Assembly: GCA_963514095.1 (NCBI GenBank)
Contig: OY741266.1
Location: 9,142,297 to 9,206,296, forward strand
Direction of reading: 5' to 3'
Length of the DNA: 64,000 nt
DNA from: Eutrigla gurnardus
Taxonomy: Eukaryota > Chordata > Actinopteri > Perciformes > Triglidae
In this document: one piece after another, positions 20,491-64,000 of the stretch
Numbering within the stretch: the stretch's first letter is position 1
How the letters are laid out: each line of letters opens with the position of its first letter
Position numbers and translations under genes: made by a program
Notes under the pieces: generated by a model
Database searches by the model: none
Told to the model about the DNA's origin: nothing
Seen by the model: only the letters and a program-made list of their open reading frames with translations

Positions 20491-21480
20491 TCTGTTTTTT
20501 CCTGAGCTTGCAGCCACTTGGGTTTACAGCAGGAAGTGGCACTCACACAGAAAACTGGGAGGCAGTATTGTTTAAGTGAAGACTGGGCCTTGTGGACAGA
20601 GCATGCTTGAGACCAAGAGACAGGTACAACACGTCTGAAAGGGAACTTCAGGATATTTTCACCTAACTTTAATTGCACAGGCATGAGCAGATTAACTCGG
20701 TCGGGGGCCCCGAGACAAAAATGAGTGGTTGTATCCCTATAAGTCCCCACTGCGTAATCTGTACGGTATTACTTTGCTGGAATATTACATAGCCCTAGGA
20801 TTGTGTGGTAATTTGATTAAACTCATTAAGATTATGCATCCTGTAAGAACAATATTACAATTATAATATAATATTCAAAGTTCAACAAGTAAACAATGTG
20901 TCTGCCATGTGATCTGGGTTTTAAAACCTAAACAGACACGCATCTGTAAAAAAAACCCCATTAAGAATCCTTACATACAGGTACAAATGTGAATACAAGA
21001 ATACAATGTAAGAAATAACGTGGCATTTTGGGGAAATGCACTCATTCAGATTCTGCAGGGAGCTAGAAGAATGGTATCAGTGTTGTCTGTCTGTCCAGTA
21101 AATACGGAGGTTATGCTCCGTCAAAACATTTTGACATGTTAACCGTGTCGGAGAACAAATGTACTGGGTGACTCCGAGCCCTGCAAGACTTTTGAAATCC
21201 GCTTCTGCTGGTTTCATCATTTGCTCCAGCAAATTGCCTTGTGTTTGACGTCTCATGGTAGCCTCTGACCACTGGGTGTCATCCAAGCAATAAAAATGCC
21301 AGAGGAACATAAGGTACTCCGTGCTGCATGACTCACAGCTGGGCTAGTGTGAAGACCTTGGCCTGTGCGCTGGTTGTGTAATGAGTTAGGAATGAAATCT
21401 TGTGGAGCTCCACTTGATAAGCCCGCCCTCTGCTACGCCGCCATGTGATGTGACCAGCATTTTTTAAATTGTGCACCACT
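20490..21480. other. Intergenic region between the ZP gene and rbfox2
   Basis: No gene is visible. It contains the truncated repeat at 21022-21115 and otherwise unremarkable sequence. Confidence 0.6.
21022..21115 (+). repeat. Truncated copy of the fold-back repeat family
   Basis: GGCATTTTGGGGAAATGCAC, then GGGAGCTAGAAGAATGGTAT and TAAATACGGAGG, match the left-arm order of the element at 19138. Confidence 0.5.
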
Positions 21481-22608
21481 ATTTATAAAGAGCTAATGGT
21501 ATACATGTCCGGGTATGTACTGGAGGAGATGGTCTCTCTGGAGCCGAAAGACCTCCCCTCCTCCCCGCTCTCTCCCCCTCACACCTCCCCTCGGTGAAAT
21601 GTATGGAAGCACTGCGGCACACTGCGTGTATTCTGCAGACTGCATGGCTGTGTGGCGTTCAAAGGGAGAGCGGAAGATAGGAGGAGGGGAATGACTACAC
21701 CAAGAGAGTAGGAGGCGGGGGAAGGAGGGAGGGAGGGAGGACAATTTCCTTTCTGTAACACACACGCTACAAGATCACACCGGGAAAACGGGGAGAGGAA
21801 GGGAAATTATCGGTGAGAGAGAGCGAGAGGAGGAAGGAAACACCGCAGCCCGTCCGTCTGGTGGTTGTTGTGTTTTTTTTGGGGGGGAGTGAGAAATCGC
21901 CTTTTGTTTTAACGCAGACTCGCGGACGAACATGGGGGCAAGAGAGAGCTCCTGACGCGGATTGACTTTCAGTGAACCTCTGCTCTGCTGGATCGGGTCT
22001 GTGGCTCGTAGACGGGGAGGAACAAGGCGACGGGGAAGACATGTTGAGGGGCTTTTCGTCTTGATGTTGATGTTGCGCTCTTAAAAACACACTCAGACAG
22101 ACAGACGGCCGCTGGTAGAGAGAGAAAAACAACTCGTGCAAATGGAAATTTGGCGGTAGGTTATGCTCAGGAGCTATTGTTTTGATCGTTGTTTGTTTAA
22201 TGGGTTTGTTATGATCTGAAATAAGGTAGGCCTCTTAGGCAGCCCTGCAGTAGGCTAAATAAATACTCGGTCAGCAAACAGGCTACAGAGCTGTGAATTA
22301 ACCCGACAGACCTGCGTGCATTTTAGGGGTTATTTGCCCGCTATTGAACCACCGTGTTTTGTAGTAAAATCAGTGGTTTTCCTTTTAAACAAACGTGGTG
22401 TATTTCTGTAGGCCAGAGAGCCAAAACATTTCCAGGCAGATCAACTCTTCAGGGGGTCATACAAAGGCCCGGTAGAAAATACAGTAAGGCATTAACAGGC
22501 TATTTTACCTGCAGAGGGGATCCGTCCTTTAAGGACAAGGCTGCGCCAGAGTAGCTAGTCTAACCCCCCCAATTTAGCTGAAGGCAGGGGACAAAAGAAG
22601 ATTTTTAA
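21481..22608 (+). promoter_or_regulatory. rbfox2: Putative rbfox2 promoter and 5' UTR region
   Basis: ATTTATAAAG at 21481 is followed by a purine-rich, GC-richer stretch and a donor-like GGCG|GTAGGT at 22155, then an acceptor-like TTTTACCTGCAG near 22514. This could be a non-coding first exon before the coding exon at 22609. The TSS is not proven by sequence. Confidence 0.35.
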
Positions 22609-54080
<31,472 letters not shown>

Positions 54081-57000
54081 AGACACATTTCCCAGGAGCT
54101 CCTCTCTTCCATTGAATTACTCTGAAAGAGCTCCCTCTGTTGTCGTGGAGGTGGACTGCACCCAGTTTTAAAGTGTGGAGTCGACTCAACAAGATATTTC
54201 AGATCCCAACCCAGAGCAGTCCCACGTTTTCTTATATACGCTACTACAGAAATAGAGGAATGCTGTATTAAAGACTGACAGATGGCCTTTACATTACAAA
54301 AAAAAAGAAGAAGAAAAAAAAAATAGGACTTAAAATGTCCACCTTCCCTAATGCACGGCTGTATTATAGTCCCCTCTTCTTAATCCCTCGGCACTCAGCA
54401 GCACAAGACTCGCGATGGAGCCCAGACGTTCTTCCAAAGGCTGTGTGGATAACTGACATTTAAACAGCTGTCAACCATGTATGAAAGAGCTGAGCGCTGT
54501 GACGCACACACACTCAGCATTTAAGGAAAAAGAGAAGGAGTCAAAGTGTCCACAACACGACGGAGCGCTAGGAAGCAGGAAGGTGCGTCGAGAGAGACGA
54601 GTCACTGATGAAAAAAAAAAAAAAAAAAACACCCACCGACGGGGAACTCCTCCTTAACGTGGGCAGATGGCAGCGAGAGAGGATTTCCATCCTCACCGTG
54701 TGTTCTTGCAGAGGGCGACCGAACGTGGCGGCTTGGAGGGATGATGGGTGCCGGTTTATAACGCTACAGAAAGCACGTCCGAAAGCTGTAGGAAGGGAGG
54801 GTTATTAGAGCTGTTCCTTACCTCAAGTTTTCTTAGTATGTGGAAATGGTGAACCTTTAAACTTAAAATTGTTATGATATGCAAAGAAATTAGTTTAGAG
54901 AAAAAAGTTACCAAATTATTATTATTGTAATTATTCTCATGATTATTATTATTATTATTATTATAAAAGCATTATTTAGTTTGACTCAGCAGCCTCTGCT
55001 GCTATGGGGCATGTAGATCCAACAGTGAACCTTGGGGTTAAAAATCAAAAGAGCATCTCTCTTCAACTATTCCACCTTTTTTGACTATATGACACGACTA
55101 TAGTCTCACATCATCATTCTAATGCACAAGATTTCACTCCACTCTGTGTGCGACCACTACTAAAACACTAAAACTACAAAAACTACAACACTAAAACATC
55201 GTCTTCTTTAATTGATTTTTAGCTTTAGATCAAAACCAAACCCATCCACCCACGACCCTGGGGTTCAAGTATTTTGACGATCCTTTAATGTAGAGATTTA
55301 TTATTTGGATTTTCCCCTCATGCTCCATCTTTTTATAGAGCAACGTCCAACATTGAATGAGTCTTCCTGAAACATACTTTTAGTCGGTAAATGTGTTCGA
55401 GATGCTGCCAGCAGCGATTACTGAGCAAGAGAGAGTTTGTGTCGGCGAGTTAAGAGAAATTATTTAAATGCAAAACACCTTACTATTGTGCATATTTCTA
55501 TACCGTTGTATTCTATATTTCCAAAACGTGGCTTTTTTTTGGCTTTTGTTTTTGTTCCAAAGATTTGTAGAAAGCACATTTTTCTGCCGTATGTATAAAT
55601 ATATTATCTTTGTTATTGTTATTATCATAATCCTTGATAATCTTATGGCTGTTTTTATTTACATTTCTTTTTCATCTTCAGTTTGTCTTTTTTTAAATTT
55701 CTCTAAGTGTTGTTCCTTCTCCAGTAAGGTGCAAGTTCTATTTCAAGTTTTTGTTGTTGCTACGGAGTAAAGATCTCAACCCAGGAGCGTACCTGAGAGG
55801 CGACAAACTAAAGGTATGCATGTATCACTACCTTTGTCGTCTTGGTCAGTCCAAGCTACGGTTTGTTTTTGTTTTGTTTTTGGGTGATTATAGGATCCGT
55901 GAGCATGACATTTGACGATTTCAAAATATACAGGAATGGCTGGATTTTTTTGTGTTCATATTTGAGACGTTTGGAATGAATGTACACCGGTGTGTAGCAC
56001 TTTGGTTAAACCAACTGTGTTCCTTTCTTTTTGAGTTTTTCATTTGAAACAGACTCCTTACATTTCAGCGGTAAAATCTGTCCACTCGGCTACCGTGGTC
56101 GCTCCAGGTTTCTTTGAAGAAGTCCATTAAAATGTCTGAAAGTGTTATCTCTCATACAGAAGCAGGTGATAGTCCAACATGGTGAAAGACAGAATGTCAT
56201 TGTTTGTTGTTTTTTGTTTTTTACCTGTTAACTAATTTCAAAACTACCTTTGTTTTTCATTTGTCAAATTTGGAAAAACAGGTCAATACGATTTTTTTTC
56301 CTATTAAATGTGCTGCTGTTTGATTTTCTCATGACATTTATCATTTTATTTGTAATATCTCCACATTACTACAGAATGTGCTCTGGACAAAAGAAAAAAA
56401 GAAACATAGCCAAAGATGCTAACTTACTGTCCCCAGCACGTTCTGGTTCTCAGCTTGAGAAGTGCTACACAAAGTACTCAAAGATGGACTTATGAAGCCA
56501 CTGAAGGCATGGACAAACCAGCATGAGCGATACTTGTCAAGTTAAAAAAAAAAAACAACAAAAAAAAGTTTTGCATGAATCTTGTGTCTTTCATATTTGA
56601 CTCCTGAGCAGCCGAGCCCAGTTGCGTTCTTATTTACCACTAAACTCCATGGAGGATGACAGGCAGCTAGCGGTTTGAAGCTAGCATACACAACAAAGAG
56701 CACAGCGCTGTTTGGCAAAAAGGCCTGCTGACAAACAAAATGGCTGCCGCACAAAATAACACGTGGCATCTTCATTTTCCTGTCATGGTTTTCTTGCCAC
56801 TATACTGTAGAACTATGTGGCCATTCTTCATAGTTGCTATGGTTTCTCAATGAACAGTCCTCTCCCTCTGTCATGTCTATATCCCCCTTGACTGCCATTA
56901 TGTTTTTTAGTTATTGAATGTCCATATAAAATGTTTTATATAAAAATGTTTTGTTGTGAATCGAGCCTTCAGGTTGCTTTCTTTTGGACTTCCAATTATT

Positions 57001-57402
57001 TTGTCAAATGAGTGTGTGAGAGTCCATTGTATTCATTTAAATTGATTATTGATCACCAAGTCCATATACATTAAATCCACAGCAGATTTATTTGGCCGCT
57101 TGATGCTTTAAAGCTTATATGGAGACTTTTTAAGAATGTTGCTAAGCAGATCTAAAGCAACATTCATTTGGAGCCTCTGGTCCATCATTCACTCTACTTT
57201 TAGCTTTGTTTTGGTCTCCACCAACTCTTCCAAGAAATATCTGGCTCTTTAAGCTCAGTGCTTCACTTTTTGCTTTTAGCTAATCGCTAACCTTGCCTCA
57301 TCCAATGTTTACTGCTCGGTAGGTAGCATTTGCATTGAGTGGGATAAATAACAAAATATATAACAAAAAGCTTTTTATTTAAAAACCGCTATTGACAATA
57401 AA
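54081..57402 (+). other. rbfox2: rbfox2 3' UTR and downstream region; end uncertain
   Basis: AT-rich sequence without conserved ORFs follows the stop. It contains poly(A) runs (54608), (ATT)n at about 54945-54963 and UGCAUG motifs at 55817 and 56572. ATTAAA near 56127 and AATAAA at 57397-57402 are possible poly(A) signals, but the latter lies beyond a dispersed repeat (57150-57340), so I cannot place the transcript end. Confidence 0.45.
57150..57340. repeat. Dispersed repeat, family B copy 2
   Basis: TTGGTCTCCACCAACTCTTC, AATATCTGGCTCTTTAAGC, TAGCTAATCGCTAACC and GCTCGGTAGGTAGC follow the block order of the copy at 30650. Confidence 0.55.
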
Positions 57403-59420
57403 ACATGCAGGCTGGAAAATAAAAACAACACTTAAGAGTCACAACTTTAATCCTGTACCTCTGGACAATATAACCCACAAACGCCTGGATTTTGTCTTTA
57501 GCAGGAAATGTTACAATCAGCATTAACTGTCGGGACGAATGGCTGCAGTAGTCAGATGTTTTTAGCGGCTCCAGCTCTGGAGCGATGCAAACATGACACC
57601 CGGGCAGCCACGCTAATTTTTCGCCCATCATCCGTGTGCTTGGTCATCTTTGCCACATTTCTGTCCGTCTCCGTCCAAGCAGCACTCGAACATCGTTCCC
57701 CAATTATAGTCGGCACAGAGTTTCGAAAGAGAGTTGAAAAAAGAGAAGTAACATTTTTAGTGGCCTCCATGTTTCTTTCTGCTATTTTGACCCCATTTTC
57801 TGACACTTTCATGACAGTGGACATGACGCACCAGAATAAAAACAGAAAGGGACATTTGTGTGCTAGCGATGGAAAAGTTTATCTTCAGCAGGTGTTCCCC
57901 CTCTTAAAAAAAAAAAAAAAAAAAACCCAGAACATGCACGCTAATTAGGTGGGAAAATAGTAGGCTATAAGATTCTACCATGCACCACCAAAGGGGATGG
58001 GGTTGACCAAACATCCCAGTTTACCAGGTGGCCTGTCCTCAGAGGAAACTGTCTCCAAAAATGATTAATCGCAAAAACAGTATGCAAAGTGGAACGAGCC
58101 GAATAGTCGATGTCTCAACAGTGTTCTAATTGTTTTGGCCAACAGAGGGGGCTGCTTTGAATGGAAGCTTCATGTAACTCTTGTTCTATTAGGCTACTTG
58201 TTTGCGATAGTTTTAGTGAAAACTGCTGGGGGAAACTGGCCGGAGCTACCTTGTTTCAAATGAATCCACAACATCACCACAAACTTCTTTTCAAGTGAAG
58301 TTAGTTACAAGTGTTTGAGATGTGCTAATTAGGTTATAATGTCACCGTTAATTATATAGATAGATGGTCTGCTTTTTGGATGTCTACATTTGGGATTTTA
58401 CCACCCAAACTCTGATTTTGTGGTTAGAAAGTAAATGTTATCAGCACTATTTGGTGCAGAGCATTTACTGTATTATGTAATATGTAGATTGAGTGGTTTG
58501 ACTTCCTCGGGTTTAATGTATTGCTTTGCAGTCATGCTAAACTCAAACCCACATTCTAAAACAGTTATGTAACGGGTGCTTGGGGTGGGGATACTTGTAA
58601 CAGTTAATTTAACGGTTAGCGAACACAGGGCAATTGTTTTGTGCTACATTTATAAATAAGGTTATAAGAAGTAAGTGTTTATTTTTTCTCATTTTTAATT
58701 TGGGAATCAGAGGCGTAATCAGAGGAAGGGCTCCCTCAATTACAATTCTCTATGTTTCATCTAGCAGGGTGCAGCCAAGACGGCTATAATTGGGTTTCTT
58801 TTAAACATTAGGGCACCAAGGGGAGACCTCGCCCCATGCCACCTCGCTGAGTCTCATTTATATCCCCAGCAAGTGTTACAGCTCACCACAGTAGAACAAC
58901 ACACCTGTCTTTGACATCAACTCATATAATGTGTGATTGTGTAGTAGACATCCAAGTGAATTTCTACCTGTAGTAGACAAATGTGGTTTAGCACAAACAA
59001 CTACTGAGTGACCAAAAGTATAACTATACCATACAGATAACTAAATAGACTGTATAGAGCATTTGCAGTTTGACCATTTAGCTTATCGTGTGCTCCATAG
59101 TTAACTATAGCCTAACTCACCATGGTTTAATCTGACGCGGTTTACCAAGTTATTTAGTTCCCAGCAGGCATCAGTGCTGGCCACCAGGGTTCGGGTTGGA
59201 GGTGAGGAAAGGGTCTGATTAGAGGCCATTTACATGATTTTATTTCAGACGTAGATTAGTCCCAAACAGTCAATTACCTCAGAATTGGCCTTGCAAGATA
59301 AGGGCTGATTTAAAATAGTAGATGGTGTTCAACCATGAATTGCCATTTTGTTCTATAAACTGGTGAGAAATGAACACCTGCATTCATGTATTTTCATCAA
59401 AGTGCACTCGTATAAGCCAA
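57403..59420. other. Intergenic DNA between rbfox2 and the PDE6-gamma gene
   Basis: I see no supported gene. The 146-residue frame at 57508-57948 has no recognisable domain and ends in a poly(A)-encoded Lys run, so it is not called. Confidence 0.55.
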
Positions 59421-59439
59421 GATTTCTTTGGGGAATATA

Positions 59440-59999
59440 TTTATTGACAGTTATAATTACCATCCAATTAATAGCGTGTACAAAGTGAAATTCATAGATC
59501 ATAAAAATAGAAATACATGTATTTATATATAACATAAATAGCTGTACATTAAAAAGTAATAGCTGCAAAGAGGAGGGTCATGGAGTAGAAAAGGCAGGAG
59601 AGAGAAGTAAAGGTTTGGTGGTGACATACTGCAAAACACTGATCAAACCAGCTTATAACAGGTTCTGTCCATCGTCTCTCAGAAATACACAAGCCGAGCA
59701 CAGAGTGTGGGGGAGGAAGTTTGGGGTTATAGTTGTTGAAGCATGGAAACCTCAATGAAGCGTCCGTATAAATAAATAAATGATCATTTTAAAAATGTGC
59801 CAATTTTTGCACCATCTAGGATCAACTTTGGGCATCAATCTTTGTTCAATGTTTCCCCCAAAACACACGCATGAGCCAAATGTGACCGCAGACATCAGGT
59901 CAGCTGCTTTGGTACATGAAGGAGAGCAAGGCGAGAGGGGAGGAAAGGAAAGTGAGTGCAGGGATGGAGAATAGTTGAGGTGAAAATGTTGTTTGGTTT
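59440..59999 (-). other. Probable 3' UTR and poly(A) signal of the PDE6-gamma gene
   Basis: On the minus strand AATAAA (complement of 59440-59445) lies about 560 nt after the stop codon, with no intervening conserved frame. Confidence 0.5.
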
Positions 60000-60315
60000 C
60001 TAGACGATTCCATATTTCGCCAGGTCGCTGAGCTCCATGTCCCCGAAGGCTTCCCACGGGCAGACCACTGTGATGTCCGTGCCTAGACCCTCCATGCCGG
60101 GGATGTCGTCTCCGAATCTGGAAAAATGGGAATGTTTCACTTGAGTTTTTTCATTTGATATGTGACTTTCAGTCGTGGGGGAAAAAGCATTCAAATCCTC
60201 CTCACCCCTTCTGGCCTGGTTTAGGGGCTTTGCTCTTGAAGGTACGAGCGGCCCTCTGCTTGAACTTGGGAGGGGCCTTCTTGTCGGTGGGAGCTGCAAT
60301 GCCTGCGTCTGCCAT
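60000..60315 (-). CDS. Photoreceptor cGMP phosphodiesterase inhibitory subunit (PDE6 gamma family), 2 coding exons
   Basis: Exons 60315-60206 (phase 2 end, GG|GTGAGG) and 60117-60000 (after TTTTTCCAG) join to give a 75-residue protein. It has the polycationic centre APPKFKQR...FKSK and the near-invariant FGDDIPGMEGLGTDI, followed by the C-terminal inhibitory end CPWEAFGDMELSDLAKYGIV. The subunit blocks the catalytic site of rod or cone PDE6 and is displaced by transducin-alpha in phototransduction. Mammalian PDE6G and PDE6H have 87 and 83 residues, so the N-terminus here is shorter by about 8-12. The residues aligned to the human phosphosites are changed: T22-P becomes T10-D, and T35 becomes A23. 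I cannot decide between pde6g and pde6h. The start is the only in-frame ATG after the acceptor at about 60327. Confidence 0.92.
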
Positions 60316-60339
60316 CTTTTATGCTCTGAGAGAAAAGCA

Positions 60340-61650
60340 ACAATTTAACGTTAATTGATGTTGATGCATAAGACCCTTGCTCCTCCCACTCCGAGTCCAG
60401 ATGATATAACATCCCCAGGTATGGACTAAAGATCATAAAGCTCTATTTTCTATTTTTACACCTTGGCTTTAAAGATTACTCTCAGCCAAGACTGGTCATC
60501 TTAAGTTACCTAATACCATAGTCGGTGGGAAGTCAACACACGTCGTGAATAACTAACGAGTCTAAGGAGATTTTGCCCCGAAGGAGTAATTTTTAGTCTA
60601 CTTTAATCCGACCTTTCCCGGACCTCCGTGCTAAGTCTCGTCTTAGAAGGAAGCTCAGCGCTGCTGTGGACTTTAACACAAAGCCACTTTGACCTCAGGT
60701 GGCATTTTTTGAACACGCAAACAAACCAAATCTGTTATGAAGTCTCAGCTAATCAGCTAGTTCTTAAACTTCACATCCTAATTTAGTGACAGTATGCTCA
60801 CGATTTAAATTAGCCACAGCCAATGTAAGTGGTTCTGGTGTGCAGATATACAGTGTATTATATGTAATGTTCTTTAATATGGCTAATACTGCAGCATCTG
60901 TGTTATCTCAACACACACTGATGAAAGTACTGAAGGTCATCTCTTTGTAATGTGTTTTACCTTCGGTAGACCAGGATGCTGATCAAATCTATTTCTTTGG
61001 TGGGTTAAAGTGGTTACCCAATTATTTAATATAAACCAGCAATTTCAATGGGAGGAGAGAAAAGTATGAAAAGATAATTGGTTTCCCATAATGCACACAT
61101 TAGAATTTAAAGTCCTTGCTTGGCAGCAAGACAGCCCCATGTATTAGTTTTGTCTGTTTATGTTGTCTGTACGGGTGTGTGTGTATATAATATATATATA
61201 ATATATTTATTATATATATACATTTTTTTCTATCAATCTTTTACACATATTTAATCAATGCTCTTTTCAGCAGATGAACAGACATTTGAAAAGAATTCAT
61301 GTCAGAAGAGTTGATATTAAAACATGTTTATCTGAAAATGGCGGAAGGTCATTCTCCCCTAAAAACTTCAATTAAATTACATCAAATGCTCTTTCAGAAA
61401 ATCAGGCTTTCCAAGAACTCCTTTATGCATTTCCAATACTTTTTTGTTTCACTTTAGTAAATGGAAAAACATGTACATACAGATTCTAAGGAATCATGTA
61501 TGAGAAGTGAATGCTCAGATACTGACTCGTATAGTGATTCCAAGGTAAAAAACATCAAGTCTAGTACATGTAGCATAATGCTCTAACATAAAACCTTGAT
61601 GCAAAATGGAAAGTTGGCTAAAGTGTGCAGCTGAGAGAAGATCAGAGTTT
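60340..61650 (-). other. Intron 1 of the PDE6-gamma gene
   Basis: AT-rich sequence with an imperfect TATATA tract near 61175-61220. No further gene is seen. Confidence 0.55.
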
Positions 61651-61656
61651 GATCTT

Positions 61657-61712
61657 ACCTGTTTTTTGAAGTCTCAGTTGGCTTCTGGTCTCTCTGGTCT
61701 CTCTGGTCAGTG
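61657..61712 (-). other. Non-coding first exon of the PDE6-gamma gene
   Basis: On the minus strand a short purine-rich exon ends at AAAACAG|GTAAGATC near 61657. The next acceptor (TTTCTCTCAG, about 60328) lies a dozen bases before the ATG. The start is set about 30 nt after the TATA box. The intron is about 1.3 kb. Confidence 0.6.
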
Positions 61713-61734
61713 TGCATCTTCGCCCCAGTGTCTA

Positions 61735-61809
61735 CTTATATAGTCCCTCCACTAATCTGCCTGACATGCCCCTCTATGATTTTCTGTCCTCTCCGCTCTG
61801 TTAGATTAA
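61735..61809 (-). promoter_or_regulatory. PDE6-gamma core promoter: TATA box with CRX/OTX-like sites
   Basis: On the minus strand TATATAAG (complement of 61735-61742) lies about 30 bp from the inferred start. CTAATCT (plus strand, near 61754) and TTAATCT (minus strand, near 61803-61809) match the (C/T)TAATC(C/T) core bound by photoreceptor homeodomain factors CRX/OTX. The motifs are seen; their function is inferred. Confidence 0.55.
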
Positions 61810-63490
61810 GGAGGGGTCTCATAAATGTGTGTCATGCCATGTGAAGACGTCTGCAACGTTACATAATGAATAATCTCTGGGGAAAACTAAATTGGATGAC
61901 GTGAGTTGTTTTGAGATCTGACTTTGAGTATATGAATATTCTTTCCTGAATAAGTGGATTTTTTAAACAAATAATTGACTATAATTGGTGAATAAATAGT
62001 CTACTACCACAATACAACAACACATTCAGTTCACAGTTGGGTTTTAAAACATGAGCACTGTGTTGTCAAAACTCATTCTCAACCTTAAACAAAAAACAAT
62101 TTGACAGAAAAATATTTTTGAACTCAAGGTCCGTTAATTACTCCAGAGCTTTCACCCACATCTCACTGTCTTCATCAGCTATTTAAAAAGACGTTGAATT
62201 CAGCTTTTCTCTGCCAAATAACATAAAGTAATCATGGCGTGTGAATTTAATGTCTGACCACAATGTTAAGGGTTAAATTGGCAGATGGTGTGTCTCTTTT
62301 TAACGTGAGTCGGTGCCATGAGACCAGGGATTAAGAGCTGAATGCGTAAGTGTTGTCATAAGTCATAGATCACAGGGCTCAGGGCTCCTCTGCTCTTATG
62401 TCACGATCCTGGCAGGACACGTTTGTTGACAAACAAGATGAAAATAAACCCTAATCTTTAGTATTTTACAGTTACTGCAGTGCTCTGCGTAATATGTCTG
62501 TCTAAACATGCCAGTAAATAAGTTGCATAACTGGGAACTAAAGACTATATATTCCGCACCAGACATGTAGACGTTTTATCAGAAAAATGTACTTTACATG
62601 CAAATACAACTGCTCGTGATGCTGAATGGCCTTTTAGTGATGTAGTTGGAGATGCTTTAGATTCTGTCTATATGACTGAGTAAAATACTGCTTACGAGCA
62701 TATCACAATGTGTTTTATTTCAAAAATAAGCAGCAGTTACATGTGTCAGGTACATGTACAGGAGTAATGTTGTAGCAGTGTTTCCCTGAAATATGGAGTA
62801 GAAATATAGAGTAAAATGCTCAAGTACAATTCAAGTATGTAAATATTAAACTCAAGCATGGTACTTGATAAAATGTCCTCAGTTACATCCCAGCAGCGGT
62901 GTTTTGTGGAAACACAAAGGAACAAGGACAGAGCTGTCCAATGCAGAGAAGTGAGACTTATTATTTATAAAAAGCTGCTGATTCACAGCTTGTTTTCATC
63001 TCCAACTTATTGAGGGTCTGTAGTTGTACACTTTGCATAATACATTTTATTACTTTTCTGCATGTGATGGCTCCCCTTCTTTTTTATTTAATCCTATTAC
63101 CACTAACATATTTAGGGAGCCTTTTCCTACTCTTTGTAGATACAAAGTAAAGACAAAGGACATTGTTTTGCAGACACACTGGTGCATGGTGATGTATGTG
63201 GTGGGCTGTGACAGATGGACGGACAGACAATTAATATAATCATCATATTTTTGGGCTTTGCTAGTCTTGCTAATTACTGTCACTCACTCCTGCCAATAAA
63301 TGACACCTCCACAATTCACTCCAATCCTCACGTTGGCAGATGCATCGATAGTAATTGTGTAACTAACTACACCTTGTATTTATATCTCCTCTGCTTTATC
63401 TCGTCTATTCGTGGCTGAGCTGGGACAGAATAGGACAAAGCAGAGTTGGCAAATGAAACCCAGAACATCTGATGGGATTAGCCACTCTGA
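61810..63490. other. Intergenic region, no gene recognised
   Basis: Low-complexity AT-rich DNA with short ORFs only and no conserved protein motifs. Confidence 0.55.
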
Positions 63491-63493
63491 GGC

Positions 63494-63593
63494 CTTTAAA
63501 AGGGGAAAGTCAGACACAGAGGAATACCACAAGCAAGAAGCAAGCGAAGCTCATCAGACAGCAGCAGAAACCACTTTGAGACTTCAACCAAAG
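63494..63593 (+). promoter_or_regulatory. Candidate promoter and non-coding first exon of a further gene
   Basis: A TATA-like TTTAAAAGG at 63494 is followed after about 30 bp by a purine-rich stretch that ends at a strong donor, CCAAAG|GTGAGA (63594). This arrangement resembles a short first exon of a gene continuing beyond the window. No coding sequence is visible to confirm it. Confidence 0.3.
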
Positions 63594-64000
63594 GTGAGAT
63601 GAAACTGCCGTTTTCTCAGCTGTGGTGCAGCTTTGATAGCATGTCATGCTGCAGGAAGAGGAAGACAGAGCCTGGTGGCTTTATAGCTTCTTTCTTGAGT
63701 ATCGTGGCTGGAAAGAAGCAGAAACAAGATCTGAGATTTTTACTGAGAAGACTTCTTAAGGAGGAGTTGTTTGTGTTGTCTTCTTGTTGGTGCTGATCGA
63801 AGCCCAGTCTCTATTTCTTTATAATGTCTTTACTTCATGTGTTTGTTTTTGAACTCTGGCTGTGCTTTTTAAAAAATCAATGCTTTATGTATTTATGCTT
63901 CGGTGTTTTATCCGGATGCCAGCAAGCATTTTATTTGGATTTTACTGAGATGACGCCTCAATAAAGGAGGATTATTGGCTGACGGTAGCAGAGAACCTGC

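Noticed and set aside
57508..57948. 146-codon plus-strand frame downstream of rbfox2
   Set aside because: No family resemblance, ends in a poly(A)-encoded Lys run, no exon structure.

Overview
This window is vertebrate nuclear DNA, almost certainly from a ray-finned (percomorph-type) fish. The evidence is short exons with GT-AG introns, long dinucleotide microsatellites, and many interspersed repeats of kinds common in teleosts. The genes have animal-specific architectures. There are no operons, phage or CRISPR arrays.

Layout. (1) 429-2283, minus strand: a complete four-exon epithelial membrane protein gene (PMP22/EMP/claudin fold, closest to EMP2), with a possible 5' UTR exon near 3045. (2) 3240-7150: intergenic DNA holding a dead, 5'-truncated LINE (about 5285-6630, minus). 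(3) 7191-20082, plus strand: a 17-exon egg-coat gene. My splice model gives one continuous frame of 3,522 nt (1,173 aa): signal peptide, several ZP-N-like modules separated by Pro-rich linkers (one a coding minisatellite), a trefoil domain and a C-terminal ZP module. Its introns carry a SINE-like repeat, a hAT relic and a fold-back element. (4) 22609-54080, plus strand: rbfox2, an RNA-binding splicing regulator, in 13 coding exons. It has the long N-terminal exon, a 13.9 kb intron with a candidate alternative first exon at 32269-32301, the RRM exons (including the 54-nt and 93-nt pair typical of Fox genes) and the Ala/Tyr/Gly-rich C-terminus. Two N-terminal coding exons read as frame-broken in this assembly, and the two breaks compensate each other. 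(5) 60000-60315, minus strand: a photoreceptor cGMP-phosphodiesterase inhibitory (gamma) subunit gene, with a non-coding first exon and a TATA promoter with CRX/OTX-like sites near 61735-61810. (6) 63490-63595, plus strand: a weak candidate first exon of a further gene.

The genes do not form one pathway: they are a membrane tetraspan protein, an oocyte-coat or liver-derived ZP protein, a splicing factor and a visual-transduction inhibitor. Their neighbourhood is notable because EMP, RBFOX and PDE6-gamma family members lie near one another in different combinations in other vertebrate genomes. I found no convincing undescribed system. The most useful leads are the modular ZP protein, the altered phosphosites in the PDE6 inhibitor, the apparent rbfox2 frame breaks and the UGCAUG motifs near rbfox2 exons.
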